Shown: piece after piece, positions 44,562 to 53,030 of the stretch | How positions within the stretch are numbered: the stretch's first letter is position 1 | Layout of the letters: every line of letters starts with the position of its first letter | NCBI GenBank assembly: GCA_964291635.2 | Contig: OZ219890.1 | Span: 1,013,283 to 1,077,282 of the forward strand | Length of the DNA: 64,000 bases | Direction: 5' to 3' | Origin: JAPPHA01 sp964291635 | GTDB lineage: Bacteria; Pseudomonadota; Alphaproteobacteria; Rhodobacterales; Rhodobacteraceae | Notes under the pieces: generated by a model | Databases searched by the model: none | What the model saw: only the letters and a program-made list of their open reading frames with translations | What the model was told of the DNA's origin: nothing | Made by a program: the position numbers and the translations under genes

Positions 44562-44918
44562 GGGAACGCAGGGTACAAGCCGGTCCGCATCGACCGGAAG
44601 GAGCGGTCCGGAAGGATTGACGACGAAATCATTGCCGGGACTCGCCGCACGTGTTTCCTGGTCTGCGACCTGACATGCGGGCTTCCGGCATGCCCGGATT
44701 CCGGGTCGGAGTTGACCGCGGTTGCTTGTGGCAGCATCCACTACGAGGCGGGGTTCGCCCACGGTCTCAGCAAGCATGTGATCTGGACATGCCGAGAGGA
44801 TCTTATCGAGCATGCCTGTTTCGACGTGCGCCAGCGCGACATCATTTCCCGGGAGGCTGGAAAGGAGCGCGTTCTCCGAAAGGCTCTCGACACACGGGTT
44901 CGGGCGGTGATCGCGTGA
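44562..44918 (+). pseudogene. Nucleoside 2-deoxyribosyltransferase/TIR-like fragment
   Basis: The plus frame reads GNAGYKPVRIDRKERSGRID, DEIIAGTRRTCFLVCDLTC, then SIHYEAGFAHGLSKHVIWTC and REDLIEHACFDVRQRDII. This is the C-terminal part of a nucleoside 2-deoxyribosyltransferase-like (TIR-related) fold, with the 'Y-E-A-G-F-A-x-G-L' glutamate expected for N-glycosidic cleavage. The N-terminal nucleotide-binding strand and helix are absent, replaced by overlapping higB sequence. Related domains occur in phage-defence proteins. The stop overlaps the next ORF as GTGA. Confidence 0.6.
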
Positions 44919-45187
44919 TCTCTCCGCCCGAAATTGAAGTGGACCGGGATGGTACTCGGCTGGCAATCGAGGTTTTTCAGCCGGCCGATGCCAGGAAGGC
45001 ACGGGTTGCGGCGCACAACCTTGCCGACATTTTACGTGGATGGAGATTCCAGGCCATGCGAGCGGGCGTTATGGAACTCGCTGGTGCCCACGGCCGCCCT
45101 CTTCCTGGAACGGCGGCGTGGCAGCCGCACGATCCGGACTGTCGGGATGACAAGCTCGTCGTAACGATTTGCCTGGCCGGGGGATGA
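44915..45187 (+). CDS. Small unknown protein coupled to the deoxyribosyltransferase-like fragment
   Basis: 90 residues from GTG 44915, overlapping the previous stop by four bases. The sequence (ISPPEIEVDRDGTRLAIEVF, QPADARKARVAAHNLADILR, DDKLVVTICLAGG) shows no recognised domain. A soluble alpha/beta protein is plausible. The coupling suggests both ORFs once formed one functional unit. No signal peptide or membrane segment. Confidence 0.45.
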   Translation: MISPPEIEVDRDGTRLAIEVFQPADARKARVAAHNLADILRGWRFQAMRAGVMELAGAHGRPLPGTAAWQPHDPDCRDDKLVVTICLAGG

Positions 45188-45719
45188 CCCACCCGAAGCG
45201 ACACGCCGTACGGAGACGCGACTGCCCGATCAATCCGCGGGCACAGTCATTCGGCTACGCTGCGCCTCCCTGCCGATATCGAGTGCATGGAAATCGTGGA
45301 ACTGACCACCGGACGGCAGCCCCTCGGGCGGCCCTGACCATCCACCAAGATCCGCGTCTTCTTTGAGGAGGTCTTCAGACCAATGACCGGCAAATGCGGA
45401 CCAGAACTTCCGATCCTGGATGCTATGGCGCTGCGCTTGGTCAATGCCCGCTACCGTCAAGTATTGCCTTGCCAGAAGCGCGCTACGGCGAATGTCCCGG
45501 TATGTCGGATCCAATGTCAATCTGGATGCGGACCGTCGACATTATCGATCCCTGGTACATCATCGTCTGTAGCCGGCATCTGACGGGAAATGCGATCCTG
45601 GCAAGGGGAACGGCTGGTAAGGTATGGCGCAAGCGGCAGCAAGGCCGTAAGAACCCTCGGCAACCATGAACCACATGTCGCGGTTTGCCTCCGAAGAGGG
45701 ACACCCGCAAGGAGCGACA
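45188..45719. other. No confident gene
   Basis: A minus ORF from TTG 45520 to 45230 has a protein-like sequence (RDIRRSALLARQYLTVAGID, QAQRHSIQDRKFWSAFAGHW), but neither a good start nor a known family. It may be a small gene or a gene end. The last 50 bases carry the ribosome binding site of the NYN gene. Confidence 0.3.
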
Positions 45720-46490
45720 ATGCCGGAAGTCCGGGAAACGAAGAGCCTCGCGGTGCTGATCGACGCCGACAACACCAGCGCGAAACACGCCCAGGTGATC
45801 TTCGATGAGATCGTCAAACTGGGCGAGGCAAACGTGCGGCGCATCTACGGCGATTTCTCGGGAAGCCAGCTCTCCGGCTGGGATGGAGCGATCAAGTCGC
45901 TGGCGATCCTCCAGCACCAGCAGCGCAGCAACTCGAAAGGCAAGAACGCCTCCGATATCGCGCTGGTGATCGACGCGATGGACCTCATGTACAAGCGCAC
46001 CCTTGATGGGGTCGTCCTGGTCAGCTCCGACAGCGACTTCACGCGGCTCGCCCAGCGCTTGCGCGAGGAAGGGCTCGAGGTGTACGGGTTTGGCGAACGC
46101 AAGGCGGTCGAGGCCTTCCGCAACGCCTGCAACCGTTTCATCTATGTCGAGAACCTTCTGGAGGTCGGAGCCGGGGATAGAAAGGACGGCGCGGAGCCGG
46201 TCGGGGCCGCGACGCTGAAAAAGGACCCGCCGAACAAGGCCCGCGAGATCATTGCAGGCGCGATCGGTGAGCCCGACGTCGACGGCTGGGAGAACCTGGG
46301 CAGCGTCGGGCAGCGCATTCAGGGTGCGCATCCGGACTTTGATCCTCGCAGCTATGGATGTGCAAACCTGAGCACGCTGGTCGAGAAGTCCGGGGGCTTC
46401 GATGTCCGGAAGGAACGCGGCGCCGTTCATGTCCGCCGCAAGGTTGCCGCACGAAAGGGATTGGTTACCGGCAAGAGATCGCCGGCGTGA
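45720..46490 (+). CDS. NYN/LabA-type PIN-like RNase with C-terminal OST-HTH
   Basis: 256 residues from ATG 45720, chosen because AAGGAG lies seven bases upstream. The longer start at 45666 has none. NYN domain (about 10-150): LAVLIDADNTSAKHAQVIFD, SDIALVIDAMDLMYKRTLDG, VVLVSSDSDFTRLAQRLREE, with the acidic metal-binding residues intact. The C-terminal part (about 175-245; AREIIAGAIGEPDVDGWENL, FDPRSYGCANLSTLVEKSG) is an OST-HTH/LOTUS-like winged helix that probably binds RNA. A small ORF overlaps its stop as GTGA. Cellular role unknown; RNA decay or defence is possible. Confidence 0.82.
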   Translation: MPEVRETKSLAVLIDADNTSAKHAQVIFDEIVKLGEANVRRIYGDFSGSQLSGWDGAIKSLAILQHQQRSNSKGKNASDIALVIDAMDLMYKRTLDGVVLVSSDSDFTRLAQRLREEGLEVYGFGERKAVEAFRNACNRFIYVENLLEVGAGDRKDGAEPVGAATLKKDPPNKAREIIAGAIGEPDVDGWENLGSVGQRIQGAHPDFDPRSYGCANLSTLVEKSGGFDVRKERGAVHVRRKVAARKGLVTGKRSPA

Positions 46491-46772
46491 CGTTGGCACA
46501 ATTTGACACTGAGGCATGGATCGAGCGCCTGGCACAATTGCCTCCCCCGCTGGAGCGTGTGCAGGAGCCCTTTCTTCGCGAATACCAGGAACGTTGTGCC
46601 CGATGACCTGAGGGACGGCAGACCGCCGCCCATTCCGCTGGCGGATTTGCGCCTGCTGTACGACGAGGTTCGCAATCGCAGGCTGTTGATGGGCATGGAA
46701 GCGTACTATGCACCGTTGCGCGCGGTGCTGGATCGGCGGTGTCAATGTAGGCCGTCCGGGCTGCAGAATTGA
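46487..46772 (+). pseudogene. Small ORF coupled to the NYN gene, frameshifted
   Basis: GTG 46487 overlaps the NYN stop and reads TLAQFDTEAWIERLAQLPPP, LERVQEPFLREYQERCAR before a stop at about 46604. A second frame continues RPPPIPLADLRLLYDEVRNR, RLLMGMEAYYAPLRAVLDRR. Both halves look like real protein, so one frameshift near 46600 probably split a gene of about 95 residues. No family recognised. Confidence 0.4.
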
Positions 46773-46992
46773 CGGCTGATCCGAAGGCATACAAACACAT
46801 TTGGTCGCATTGACGGCGGATATGCGGATGACCGCGTCATTTGTTGACATGCTTATTCGACAACCGGGACTTGACCGACGGTTTACGAGCCGAGTTCCGA
46901 AGCCTCACCAAATGACGCGGATTTGACCTCACAACGGGGGGGCAGCAGGCCAAGATGCTACTGCGAAGTCGAGAACAACTAAAATGGCTACA

Positions 46993-48517
46993 TGAGCCTC
47001 TTGCAAAACCTGCTGAAGACGCGAATTTTCGCCTGAAATCGACGATACTGTTCAGGTGATCCTGGCGATCGGGGCTGCCACAAGGTATGGTGTATTTGTA
47101 CGCAGCACCACCTATGGAGGCAACCCCGATGGCTCTGTCACAGACCATATCCAATCTCTGGAACCGGTTTCAAGGGGAACTTTTTCCCGAACTTGCCGAA
47201 GAGATCGGCCCCCTCATGGAGAAGCACAAACATCTGGTCCAGGTCCTCGACCTGGTCGAGGTCGAGCGTTTCGTCGATACATACTGGCGTGGCCCCGGAC
47301 GACCACAGCAGAGCCGCCGGGCCCTGGCGCGTGCCTTCATTGCCAAGGCGATATGGGATTTGCCGACAACCCGAGATTTGATTGACAGGCTCATGGTGGA
47401 CGCGCCGCTACGCCGGCTGTGCGGTTGGTCGCGTGTCAGCGCGATCCCGAGCGAGGCGACCTTTTCGCGGGCGTTTGCCGAGTTTTCTGAAGCCCGCCTT
47501 GCAGAGCGTATGCACGAGGCCCTGGTGAAGGATGCCCTAGGGGCGGAACTGATCGGGCATGTCTTGCAGGACTCGACGGCGATCGAGGGGCGGGAGAAGC
47601 CGGCGCCGAAACCGGCAACCGTGGAGAAACCGAAGCGCAAGCGCGGACGTCCCCGCAAGGGCGAGGAAGTCGAGAAGGAACCCGGGCGTCTCGAACGCCA
47701 GTCGAATGGCATGAGCCTCGAGGAGATGCTCGATGACCTGCCGCGCGCGTGTGATCATGGGGCCAAGAAGAACGCCAAAGGCTTCCTCGTCAGCTGGAGA
47801 GGCTACAAATTACACCTCGACACGGCCGATTGCGGCGTGCCGGTGAGTGTCATCCTGACCTCGGCATCGGTCCACGACAGCCAGGCGGCGATCCCCCTTG
47901 CGACGATGAGTGCCGGACGCGTGACCAACCACTATAATCTCATGGACGCGGCCTATGACGCGACAGAGATCCACGAGGTGAGCGAACGCCTCGGCCACGT
48001 CCCGATCATCGACGTCAACCCGCGCCGGGACACGGAGCTCAAGCAGGACCTGAAACGCGAGGCCCGGGCACTGCGCGTGTGCGGTCTTGTCATGCCTGAG
48101 AGTGTTCGCTACCGGATCCGTTCCGGGGTCGAGCGGTGCAATGCCCGTCTCAAGGACGAGTTCGGCGCCTGCCATGTGCGTGTTCGGGGACACGCGAAAG
48201 TTTGTTGCCACTTGTAATGTTTGGGGTGCTTGCGCTGACGGTTGACCAGTTGATGCGCCTGGCTGTGCCTCCCTGACGCGCCTCCCCGTCCTTCGGGACG
48301 GTTCCGACGTCCTCGATCTCCTCTGGAAACGCCCCGAAAAAGCCGGCGAACGGTCAAACCCGGCCTGCGCTCCAGCTTTTTCGTCTGTTTTTCCTGCGAA
48401 TCGGGAGGGAATGCTGAAAATCCAAGAATTCCGGGGTTCACGGTCGCGCGCAAGCCCGCGCCGAATATCCGGCACTGTTCAGCGACCGGTCAACTCGATA
48501 ATTTTGAAAGAGGCTCA
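46993..48517 (+). mobile_element. IS5/IS1182-like insertion sequence, 1525 bp
   Basis: Left end TGAGCCTCTTGCAAAA (46993-47008) and right end TTTTGAAAGAGGCTCA (48502-48517) are inverted repeats matching 15 of 16 positions. The flanking ACA (46990-46992 and 48518-48520) is a 3-bp target duplication. A single transposase fills the element. It sits near the 3' end of a minus-strand gene of unknown function, whose frame can be restored by removing the element and one ACA. Confidence 0.75.
47129..48217 (+). CDS. DDE transposase (DUF772 plus DDE_Tnp_1 type)
   Basis: About 362 residues from ATG 47129, which follows GGAGGCAACCCCG. An N-terminal DUF772-like domain (ALSQTISNLWNRFQGELFPE) precedes the catalytic domain: LQDSTAIEGREKP with the first Asp, a Lys/Arg-rich insert, YNLMDAAYDATEIHEVSERL with the second Asp, and RIRSGVERCNARLKDEFG with the Glu. 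The triad is complete. After AKVCCHL a TAA appears. The other frame continues MFGVLALTVDQLMRLAVPP, so the last 20 residues are lost to a frameshift near 48215. Activity is uncertain. Confidence 0.8.
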   Translation: MALSQTISNLWNRFQGELFPELAEEIGPLMEKHKHLVQVLDLVEVERFVDTYWRGPGRPQQSRRALARAFIAKAIWDLPTTRDLIDRLMVDAPLRRLCGWSRVSAIPSEATFSRAFAEFSEARLAERMHEALVKDALGAELIGHVLQDSTAIEGREKPAPKPATVEKPKRKRGRPRKGEEVEKEPGRLERQSNGMSLEEMLDDLPRACDHGAKKNAKGFLVSWRGYKLHLDTADCGVPVSVILTSASVHDSQAAIPLATMSAGRVTNHYNLMDAAYDATEIHEVSERLGHVPIIDVNPRRDTELKQDLKREARALRVCGLVMPESVRYRIRSGVERCNARLKDEFGACHVRVRGHAKVCCHL

Positions 48518-48924
48518 ACAGCCAATGTCGTGCCCGTCTCCAAGTGCAATTCCCGGACAACTGCCAGCGCGTTCCAGTTCTGGTAGATCATGGGGTCAAT
48601 TCGCTTGATTTCGTCGGCCCGAAGGGTCTTGGAATTATCCAAGGGGTCAGCAGGAAAAATCATCTTCATGATGTCTTTCGAAATGGGTACTCCCTGAGCG
48701 CGTAGCGCATCAACGGCCTCCCAACCGCTAAGACCGCTACCGCCTATGCCCCCTGCTCCACCGGTACCGACACACCCGTGTTTTGGCCAAGGTGGCCCAA
48801 TGTCGTCAAACAGAACAGCACTGCCGCAACTGCACTGCAAGACATGGATATCTTGCTGGCAGTACCAGCACGATGTTGGATAAACCAATGTTTGACAGAA
48901 AGGACTGTGGGTCGGAACCGGCAT
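48518..48924 (-). pseudogene. Unknown Cys-rich protein cut near its 3' end by the IS
   Basis: From ATG 48924 (GGAG about ten bases upstream): PVPTHSPFCQTLVYPTSCWY, CQQDIHVLQCSCGSAVLFDD, PPWPKHGC. This cysteine/histidine-rich N-terminus is probably a zinc-binding unit. A helical part follows (WEAVDALRAQGVPISKDIMK). The frame enters the IS at ETGTTLAVEPL. Without the IS it would read on as ETGTTLAVAILVVLDFAVAS, WPAAPPL and stop. Function unknown. Confidence 0.55.
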
Positions 48925-49366
48925 CCAGCATCTCCAAAAAAGAAATTTGTCGTTGACTGGCGCCCACTATTCGAAGTTGGACCGCCACGCTCCAGGGCTC
49001 CGGCATCGAGTTTGTGTTCGGTCGGACAAACGCGAATTGTAACCGGTGCACAGTTGGTATCAACGGCAGGCATTTGCGTAGATGCAAGCGCCGCTCGTTG
49101 CCGCTTGTACGAGGCACATGGGATTCAAGATTCCCAGAACAATTTGGTTCCCATCATACACGAAGGGGCCGGAATGTATCATCGCTTGCTCCTTCACTCC
49201 CAGGGCAAGGAGCTTCGGGGCCGAGGCTCAGCCCCTTGCCTCCCTCACGACAGTCTCGATCAAATTAAAGATCCCGACCCGCCGCAACCGAGGTCATGGT
49301 ATCGGGATAGCTCGGTGCCGGAAATTGGCGCGCCGGGCTCGGAGAGCGAGGGACTGAAACGCGGCC
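48925..49366. other. No confident gene
   Basis: Overlapping short ORFs on both strands show no family resemblance. The base composition of 48.9-49.2 kb is more AT-rich than the surroundings. Nothing else was recognised. Confidence 0.3.
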
Positions 49367-49618
49367 ATGGGAGCCGGACTGAGGCCCGAAGCGAAAGCGA
49401 CGGACAAACCACCGGACCCTAAAGCTGGCGCGCCAGCCCCCCGACTCTACCACGAATCTGGCAAACACCCTGATCCAGAAAACGGTCCACGCGTCAGGGT
49501 ATGGCTGCAAAAGGAGCTGCCCGGAATCCTCGGGAAGACAGGCCGCAAACTGTTCGACGATATCCTGGAGGTGGCAGACGGCGATGGAAACGGCGGAGGG
49601 GAGAATGGCCGCCTCTGA
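49367..49618 (+). CDS. Possible small protein of unknown function
   Basis: 83 residues from ATG 49367. The second half (VRVWLQKELPGILGKTGRKL, FDDILEVADGDGNGGGENGR) reads like a real protein with an acidic, glycine-rich tail. The first half is proline-rich and basic. No domain or clear ribosome binding site was found. Treat as tentative. Confidence 0.3.
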   Translation: MGAGLRPEAKATDKPPDPKAGAPAPRLYHESGKHPDPENGPRVRVWLQKELPGILGKTGRKLFDDILEVADGDGNGGGENGRL

Positions 49619-49803
49619 TTTCCGGGAACACACCTCGTAGGCGCCAGGCCCGAAGATTTGGACAAACCACGGTGCATTGCACGTCATCGCGACCTCACTC
49701 GCTGAAATGCCGCATGGGCGAGCGCCACGGTATCACCCCGCAACCAGCCGGGAGATGTGAACGCCGGGGCGCGGCCCTTGTTGTTTTGGGCCGTCGCCTC
49801 GCG

Positions 49804-50355
49804 CTAACTCCACCGCGTTCTCGCCCCCCGCGGCAGTCCCTTGGTCAATCTCTCGATCCGCCTGATATCTGCGACCTCGCAGCGCATCTGGCGCGCGATG
49901 TCAGCAAGTGTGTCGCCGCGCTCGAGGAACTGCCTGATGCGCCTCCTTTCGATTTCGCTGAACGTACGCGCCCGGCGCTTCGGTCCGGGATCGCCTGCCT
50001 CCGCCGGGGCCGGGATGTCTGCGTCCGGCACCGGGTTCGTGCGCCAGAGCCCGAGGGCGCGGGCCTTGGCCTCGACGCTGGTACGGCCGCGCTTCAGGCG
50101 CTCCGAGATCTCCGTGAGCAGCATGCCTTCGCCGTGCAGCTCCCGGAGCGCCGCGAGCTCCTCCTCGCTCCAGTTCCCGTTTTTCCGGACGCGGCTACTG
50201 TGCAGGGAAATCCTCAACACCTTCATGCGGTTGCGGACGGCGGATTCCGAACGCCCGATCCGCTCCCCGATCTCACGCGGGCTGGAACCGGAATTGACCA
50301 GGTTCCTGAGGAGGTCATCCTCGGCGTCCGTCCAGTGCTGGCGTCGGCGGCTCAT
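49804..50355 (-). CDS. SANT/Myb-like multi-HTH DNA-binding protein
   Basis: 183 residues from ATG 50355, after TGGGGAAC. Repeat 1: RRRQHWTDAEDDLLRNLVNS, GERIGRSESAVRNRMKVLRI. Repeat 2: NGNWSEEELAALRELHGEGM, ISERLKRGRTSVEAKARALG. Repeat 3 is less clear: RTFSEIERRRIRQFLERGDT, ADIARQMRCEVADIRRIERL. Three successive 'W/F-E-E/D-L ... I-x-x-R-x-x-R-S-x-x-A-V' units resemble Myb/SANT or GcrA-like helix-turn-helix modules. It is probably a DNA-binding regulator or a phage/IS-associated factor. A decayed copy lies at 9.2 kb. Confidence 0.7.
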   Translation of the reverse strand: MSRRRQHWTDAEDDLLRNLVNSGSSPREIGERIGRSESAVRNRMKVLRISLHSSRVRKNGNWSEEELAALRELHGEGMLLTEISERLKRGRTSVEAKARALGLWRTNPVPDADIPAPAEAGDPGPKRRARTFSEIERRRIRQFLERGDTLADIARQMRCEVADIRRIERLTKGLPRGARTRWS

Positions 50356-50493
50356 GTGTTCCCCACCCAGTAGTCCGCAAGCACACACACGCGCAGGCGC
50401 GGCAGTAAAGCGTCATCGAATGGCAGGGGTCTGGACATAACGGTTGTCGCATGCACATTGGCTACGCACGTGTGTCGCCGGAAGAACAAAGCA

Positions 50494-50811
50494 ATGGACA
50501 TTCAGTTCGAAAGAGAGGGTAACATACTCGTAGTGGCTGTTTCGGGACGCATTGATGGTGGCAATGCCCATGAATTCGCAGAATCCATTGACAGGTTATC
50601 GTTGCAAGACAAAAAGGGCCATGATCCTGGACTTTGCCGAAGTGGATTACATTAACATGTGGGCCTCCAGGCAATTCTCTTAACGGCGAAAAGATGCGCG
50701 GCAGGGAACTCCGGATTTGCCCTCGTCAAGTCATAACCCGACTTTCCCGCGCGGCCGTGAAGACGGCCTTTTCCGGCTGCCGATCTATGGGTGAGTTGAT
50801 TGATCACGGAT
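50494..50811 (+). pseudogene. STAS-domain anti-sigma antagonist, frameshifted and cut by IS66
   Basis: ATG 50494 opens MDIQFEREGNILVVAVSGRI, DGGNAHEFAESIDRLSLQDK, the start of a SpoIIAA-like STAS domain. Other frames then supply MILDFAEVDYIN and LQAILLTAKRCAAGNSGFAL, so there are at least two frameshifts, including the loss of the serine loop phase. The end, SMGELIDHG, runs into the IS66 element. Removing the element restores CSLDK and a stop. Such proteins bind anti-sigma factors in partner-switching systems. No partner is nearby. Confidence 0.65.
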
Positions 50812-50919
50812 GGTAACTACTCACCCCTTTTGGTCCCTTTCGGTTTTTCGTTGTTGACACCATAGGTTTGACGTCCTATCGAGGCTGCATCCGGTTTTGA
50901 TGCGGGGTCGGTTCGGTCG

Positions 50920-51594
50920 ATGGCAATGTGGTTTGGTTCCAAGGCGACCTCTGGTCTTTGCCAGGCGATTATAGCATCCCAGCCACCGCACGATGTGTAT
51001 ATCGAGCCATTCCTGGGGGGCGGCGCGATCATGAAGCGGAAGCTTCCCGCACAGCGCAACATCGGCATCGATCTTGATCGGCGCGCCATTGACGGCTTCA
51101 CCTGCGACTACCCGGTCGAGTTGCATCGGGGGTGCGCGTTCAGTTTCCTTGAAGCCTTCCCCTTCCAGGGCCGCGAACTGGTTTACTGCGATCCACCCTA
51201 CCTTCAGGCAACCCGACGCTCCGAACGCCGTTACCGTCACGATCTTGACGACGCGTCGCATGTGGCGTTGCTGGACTTGCTGAAGTCGCTGGACTGCCAG
51301 GTCATGATCTCCGGCTACCCGAGCCGGCTCTACGAGACCCATCTTGCCGACTGGCGGTCCCTGTCGCTGCAGGTCAACAACCATGCGGCGGTGGTCACCG
51401 AGTCGATCTGGTTCAACTTCGCGCCCGACCGGGTTCACTGGGCCCGGTTTGCCGGGCGGAACTTCACCCATCGCCAGACGGTCAAGCGCAAGGCCGAGAA
51501 CTGGGCGCGGCGCTATGCGGCGATGCCGCCGGGCGAGCGCCTGGCGGTGCTGGCCGCGGTCATGGCGGTCGAGGACGGGTCATGGCGACGGTGA
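50920..51594 (+). CDS. D12-class DNA adenine-N6 methyltransferase carried by IS66
   Basis: 224 residues from ATG 50920. AdoMet-binding motif I is YIEPFLGGGAIMKRKLPAQR, and the catalytic motif IV is LVYCDPPYLQ. The N-terminus (MAMWFGSKATSGLCQAIIAS) has the 'G-S-K' of Dam-like enzymes. It lies between the left repeat and the transposase, with its last 13 bases overlapping the transposase start. It could modify the element's ends or target, as Dam regulates IS10/IS50. That role is speculative. No restriction enzyme is associated. Confidence 0.85.
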   Translation: MAMWFGSKATSGLCQAIIASQPPHDVYIEPFLGGGAIMKRKLPAQRNIGIDLDRRAIDGFTCDYPVELHRGCAFSFLEAFPFQGRELVYCDPPYLQATRRSERRYRHDLDDASHVALLDLLKSLDCQVMISGYPSRLYETHLADWRSLSLQVNNHAAVVTESIWFNFAPDRVHWARFAGRNFTHRQTVKRKAENWARRYAAMPPGERLAVLAAVMAVEDGSWRR

Positions 51595-53030
51595 ACGGGA
51601 AGTCGCTGCGCGACGAGTTCGAGGCCGCGCGGGCCGATGTCGAGGCGCTGCGTGCGGCCGGCAAGCTGTCCGGCGAAGTCGACACCGTGATCCGGGTCCT
51701 GATGACCCTGCTGAGCATCCTGATCTCCATCCTGCTGGAAAAGACCACCCCGAAAACCAGCAAGAACTCCGGCATCCCTCCATCGCAGATGGATGACAAG
51801 GACGAGACCGCGGCGCGTTCCAGGCGCAGAGCCAGAGCGAAGGAACCAGGCGATGAGACCGGAGCCAATCTCCGGAAAGTCACCACCAAAGAGACGATCA
51901 CCGTCGAGACCTGCGATGCCTGCGGCGCCGACCTGTCCGGCGTCACGCCCACGGCACACGAACGGCGCACCAGCTTCGATATCATCTTCGAGGTCGTCGA
52001 GCACAAGGTCGATGCCGAGATCAAGGACTGCCCCGAGTGCCGGGCCCGAACCAGGGGACAGTTCCCCGACACCATGCCGGGGCCACGGCAATACGGCGTC
52101 GGCTTCATGGCCTTCATCATCAACCTGCTGGTCGCCCACATGCTCTCGCTGCGGCGCACCGTCGCGCTGGTGCAGGCGATCTCCGGCCTCAGGATATCCG
52201 AAGCCACCTGCCTCAATTACATCCGGCGCCTCCATGATGCGCTCGAAGCGTGGGAACAGGCCGCCATCGAACGCCTGCTGGCGCGGCCGGCCCTGCATGC
52301 CGACGAGACCGGCATGCGGGTCGACGGCAAGAACAACTGGCTGCATATCATCACCGACGGATCGCTGACCCTGAAGTTCCTGCATCGCAAGCGCGGGGCG
52401 GAAGCGATCGATGACATCGGCATCATTCCCCGCTTCACCGGCACACTGATCCACGACTGCTGGGCGTCATACTTCTCCTACGACACATGCAGGCACGGCC
52501 TCTGTGGCTCTCATTTGCTGCGTGAACTGGCTTTCGTTTTCGAGTCCAACGGTTACCGCTGGGCACGCCTGATGAAGAAACTGCTGTGCGAGGCCTGCCA
52601 CAGGGTCAACACAAGCGAAACCAAGACCCTGAGCGAGGCCGAATACCGCGCCATCCGCAAGCGATACCGAACCATCCTCACACAGGGGGCCGGGGAACTG
52701 CCCGAAATCCCCAAACGCAAGAAAGGCCAGCGCGGACGCATCGCAAAGTCCGATGCCCACAACCTGCACGAGCGGCTCAAAAAATACGAAGACGCCGTGC
52801 TGCGCTTCATACACGACCCCGATGTCAGCTTTACGAACAATGCGGCAGAAAGGGGCTTCAGGATGGCAAAGGTCAAGATGAAGGTCTCCGGATGCTTCAG
52901 AACCCGCCTCTATGCCGAATACTGGTGCCGAATCTCAAGCTACCTGCAATCAATGGCCGCAATGGGTTACAATCCACTCGTCGCCATCCAGATCGCGCTT
53001 GCAGGACGGGCCGCAGAGATGGTCAAGTAA
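51582..53030 (+). CDS. IS66-family transposase (TnpC type)
   Basis: 482 residues from ATG 51582. Features: N-terminal leucine-rich coiled segment, SKNSGIPPSQ, a zinc-binding TCDACGADL and CPECRART pair, then the catalytic core. This has LHADETGMRVDGKNNWLHII (Asp), GTLIHDCWASYF (Asp), a HLLRELAFVFE segment, and FTNNAAERGFRMAKVKMKVS (Glu) with the C-terminal SYLQSMAAMGYNPLVAIQ. All catalytic residues are present and the frame is intact, so the element may be active. Confidence 0.93.
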   Translation: MATVNGKSLRDEFEAARADVEALRAAGKLSGEVDTVIRVLMTLLSILISILLEKTTPKTSKNSGIPPSQMDDKDETAARSRRRARAKEPGDETGANLRKVTTKETITVETCDACGADLSGVTPTAHERRTSFDIIFEVVEHKVDAEIKDCPECRARTRGQFPDTMPGPRQYGVGFMAFIINLLVAHMLSLRRTVALVQAISGLRISEATCLNYIRRLHDALEAWEQAAIERLLARPALHADETGMRVDGKNNWLHIITDGSLTLKFLHRKRGAEAIDDIGIIPRFTGTLIHDCWASYFSYDTCRHGLCGSHLLRELAFVFESNGYRWARLMKKLLCEACHRVNTSETKTLSEAEYRAIRKRYRTILTQGAGELPEIPKRKKGQRGRIAKSDAHNLHERLKKYEDAVLRFIHDPDVSFTNNAAERGFRMAKVKMKVSGCFRTRLYAEYWCRISSYLQSMAAMGYNPLVAIQIALAGRAAEMVK

